NCBI GenBank assembly: GCA_001795335.1 | Contig: MGOK01000007.1 | Coordinates: 919-9,815, forward strand | Direction: 5' to 3' | Source of the DNA: Chloroflexi bacterium RBG_19FT_COMBO_55_16 | Lineage (GTDB): Bacteria; Chloroflexota; Anaerolineae; Anaerolineales; UBA4823 | Length of the DNA stretch: 8,897 nt | Shown here: piece by piece, positions 8,235 through 8,897 of the stretch | Layout: every line of letters begins with the position of its first letter | Position numbering within the stretch: the stretch's first letter is position 1 | Made by a program: the position numbers and the translations under genes | The notes under the pieces: generated by a model | The model's input: the letters and a program-made list of their open reading frames with translations, nothing else | Told to the model about the DNA's origin: nothing | Database searches by the model: none

Positions 8235-8897
8235 CTACGGGCATCTCTGATCCCGAATGAGGAAATGCGTTTCCGGTTGGCCTCCCGAGGCTGGGACGGA
8301 AGATAGGATGTCCAGGCCTCCGTCGCCGTCGAGATCGACCAGGGAGAACAGGTTAGCCTGGATGTTGACTCCGAGCGGGGCCGTTGAGAATCGGCCTGTG
8401 CCATTGTTGAGCAACAAGAGGGGCTGCTCGCCGCTGCCAGGTACATGCTTGGTAAGTATGTCTGGACTTCCGTTTCCATCGAAGTCAACAACTTCAAGTT
8501 CTTTGATCCATGTGCCTTGCGGTTCGAAACCTTCGAGGCGGGTGGTAGTCTCGTCCGCAAAGGTCGCGTCCCCTTGATTGACCAGCACCTGTAAATACCT
8601 GTTCTGGTAATCTGCCTGCGTGAAGGCCATCACCAGGTCTATATAACCGTCGCCATTGAGTTCAACAGGCTCAATAACCAGGGCTATGTCGGTTGCAGCG
8701 TAGGGCTTGATGGGGATCGCGTTTGCTTTGAGAGAGAAGTGCCCCAAACCGTCGTTGAGCAGGACGAGCGAAGCGGGTGTGTGATCATCGGCTCCCAGGA
8801 TCAGATCGGGTGCCCTGTCGTTGTTCACGTCCGCGAAAACGCTGGCTGTGAAACGGCTGGTGTTCAAATTAGAAACGCTATCGGGGAGTAATCCGCT
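8235..8897 (-). CDS. FG-GAP/VCBS-repeat protein, C-terminal part only
   Basis: The reading frame is open to the window edge, so the N-terminus lies beyond base 8897; 220 residues are seen. No convincing start exists inside (the candidate at 8865-8867 is TTG with no ribosome site, and the frame continues upstream of it). Four FG-GAP/VCBS units are visible, each with a calcium-loop: DVNNDRAPD (23-31 counted from the window edge), ELNGDGYID (79-87), DFDGNGSPD (138-146) and DLDGDGGLD (188-196), spaced 50-59 residues. Each of the first three is followed by a strand like LVLLNDGLGHF or LLLLNNGTGRF. Such repeats build beta-propeller blades in secreted or surface proteins that bind calcium and often serve adhesion. 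After the fourth loop the expected '-LLN-G-G-F' strand is cut to THFLIRDQRCP and stop, so the last blade looks incomplete. It is convergent with the operon and probably unrelated to it. Confidence 0.8.
   Translation of the reverse strand, partial: SGLLPDSVSNLNTSRFTASVFADVNNDRAPDLILGADDHTPASLVLLNDGLGHFSLKANAIPIKPYAATDIALVIEPVELNGDGYIDLVMAFTQADYQNRYLQVLVNQGDATFADETTTRLEGFEPQGTWIKELEVVDFDGNGSPDILTKHVPGSGEQPLLLLNNGTGRFSTAPLGVNIQANLFSLVDLDGDGGLDILSSVPASGGQPETHFLIRDQRCP

Overview
The window holds most of one operon on the + strand. It encodes an exported, membrane-attached molybdenum/iron-sulfur oxidoreductase of the type II DMSO reductase family. The closest match I recognise is the periplasmic nitrite oxidoreductase / nitrate reductase (NxrAB) lineage of Nitrospira and anammox bacteria. 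The evidence is the 1146-residue Tat-exported catalytic subunit and a 420-residue beta subunit whose N-terminus, linker motifs and four-cluster ferredoxin region follow NxrB nearly word for word. The host is not proven. The gene style and the co-occurring HicB-like and FG-GAP genes would suit an Anaerolineae-like Chloroflexota or another environmental bacterium, possibly from a nitrogen-cycling community. This is inference, not a read-out.

Layout. Positions 2-67 are the last 21 codons of an upstream gene, possibly a c-type cytochrome. A 77-base gap follows, with a perfect 11-bp inverted repeat and a strong ribosome binding site. Next come nxrA (145-3585) and an 87-residue soluble protein (3597-3860). 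The only minus-strand gene inside the operon is a HicB-like gene (3857-4135), which meets the small gene tail to tail. The run then continues with nxrB (4225-5487), a TorD/NarJ-like chaperone (5484-6173), a haem b gamma subunit with an N-terminal signal and a C-terminal membrane anchor (6191-7225), and a polytopic membrane protein that I do not recognise (7229-8185). From 8235 to the window end, convergent on the minus strand, lies the 3' part of an FG-GAP/VCBS-repeat protein.

How they work together. The chaperone would load bis-MGD into the alpha subunit. Alpha carries the Tat signal, and beta, which has none, would ride across with it as a folded complex. At the outer face of the membrane, electrons would move between the Mo site, FS0 in alpha, the four clusters of beta, and the haem b of gamma. 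Gamma is tethered by one C-terminal helix. The redox partner beyond the haem may be the upstream cytochrome-like protein or the 318-residue membrane protein. Sequence alone does not say whether the enzyme oxidises nitrite, reduces nitrate or handles another oxyanion.

The most unusual points are the separation of alpha and beta by a small unknown protein and an antisense HicB-like gene with its own likely promoter, the Asp-containing FS0 motif in alpha, the all-Cys first cluster in beta, and signs of a possible rearrangement joint near 8182-8240.
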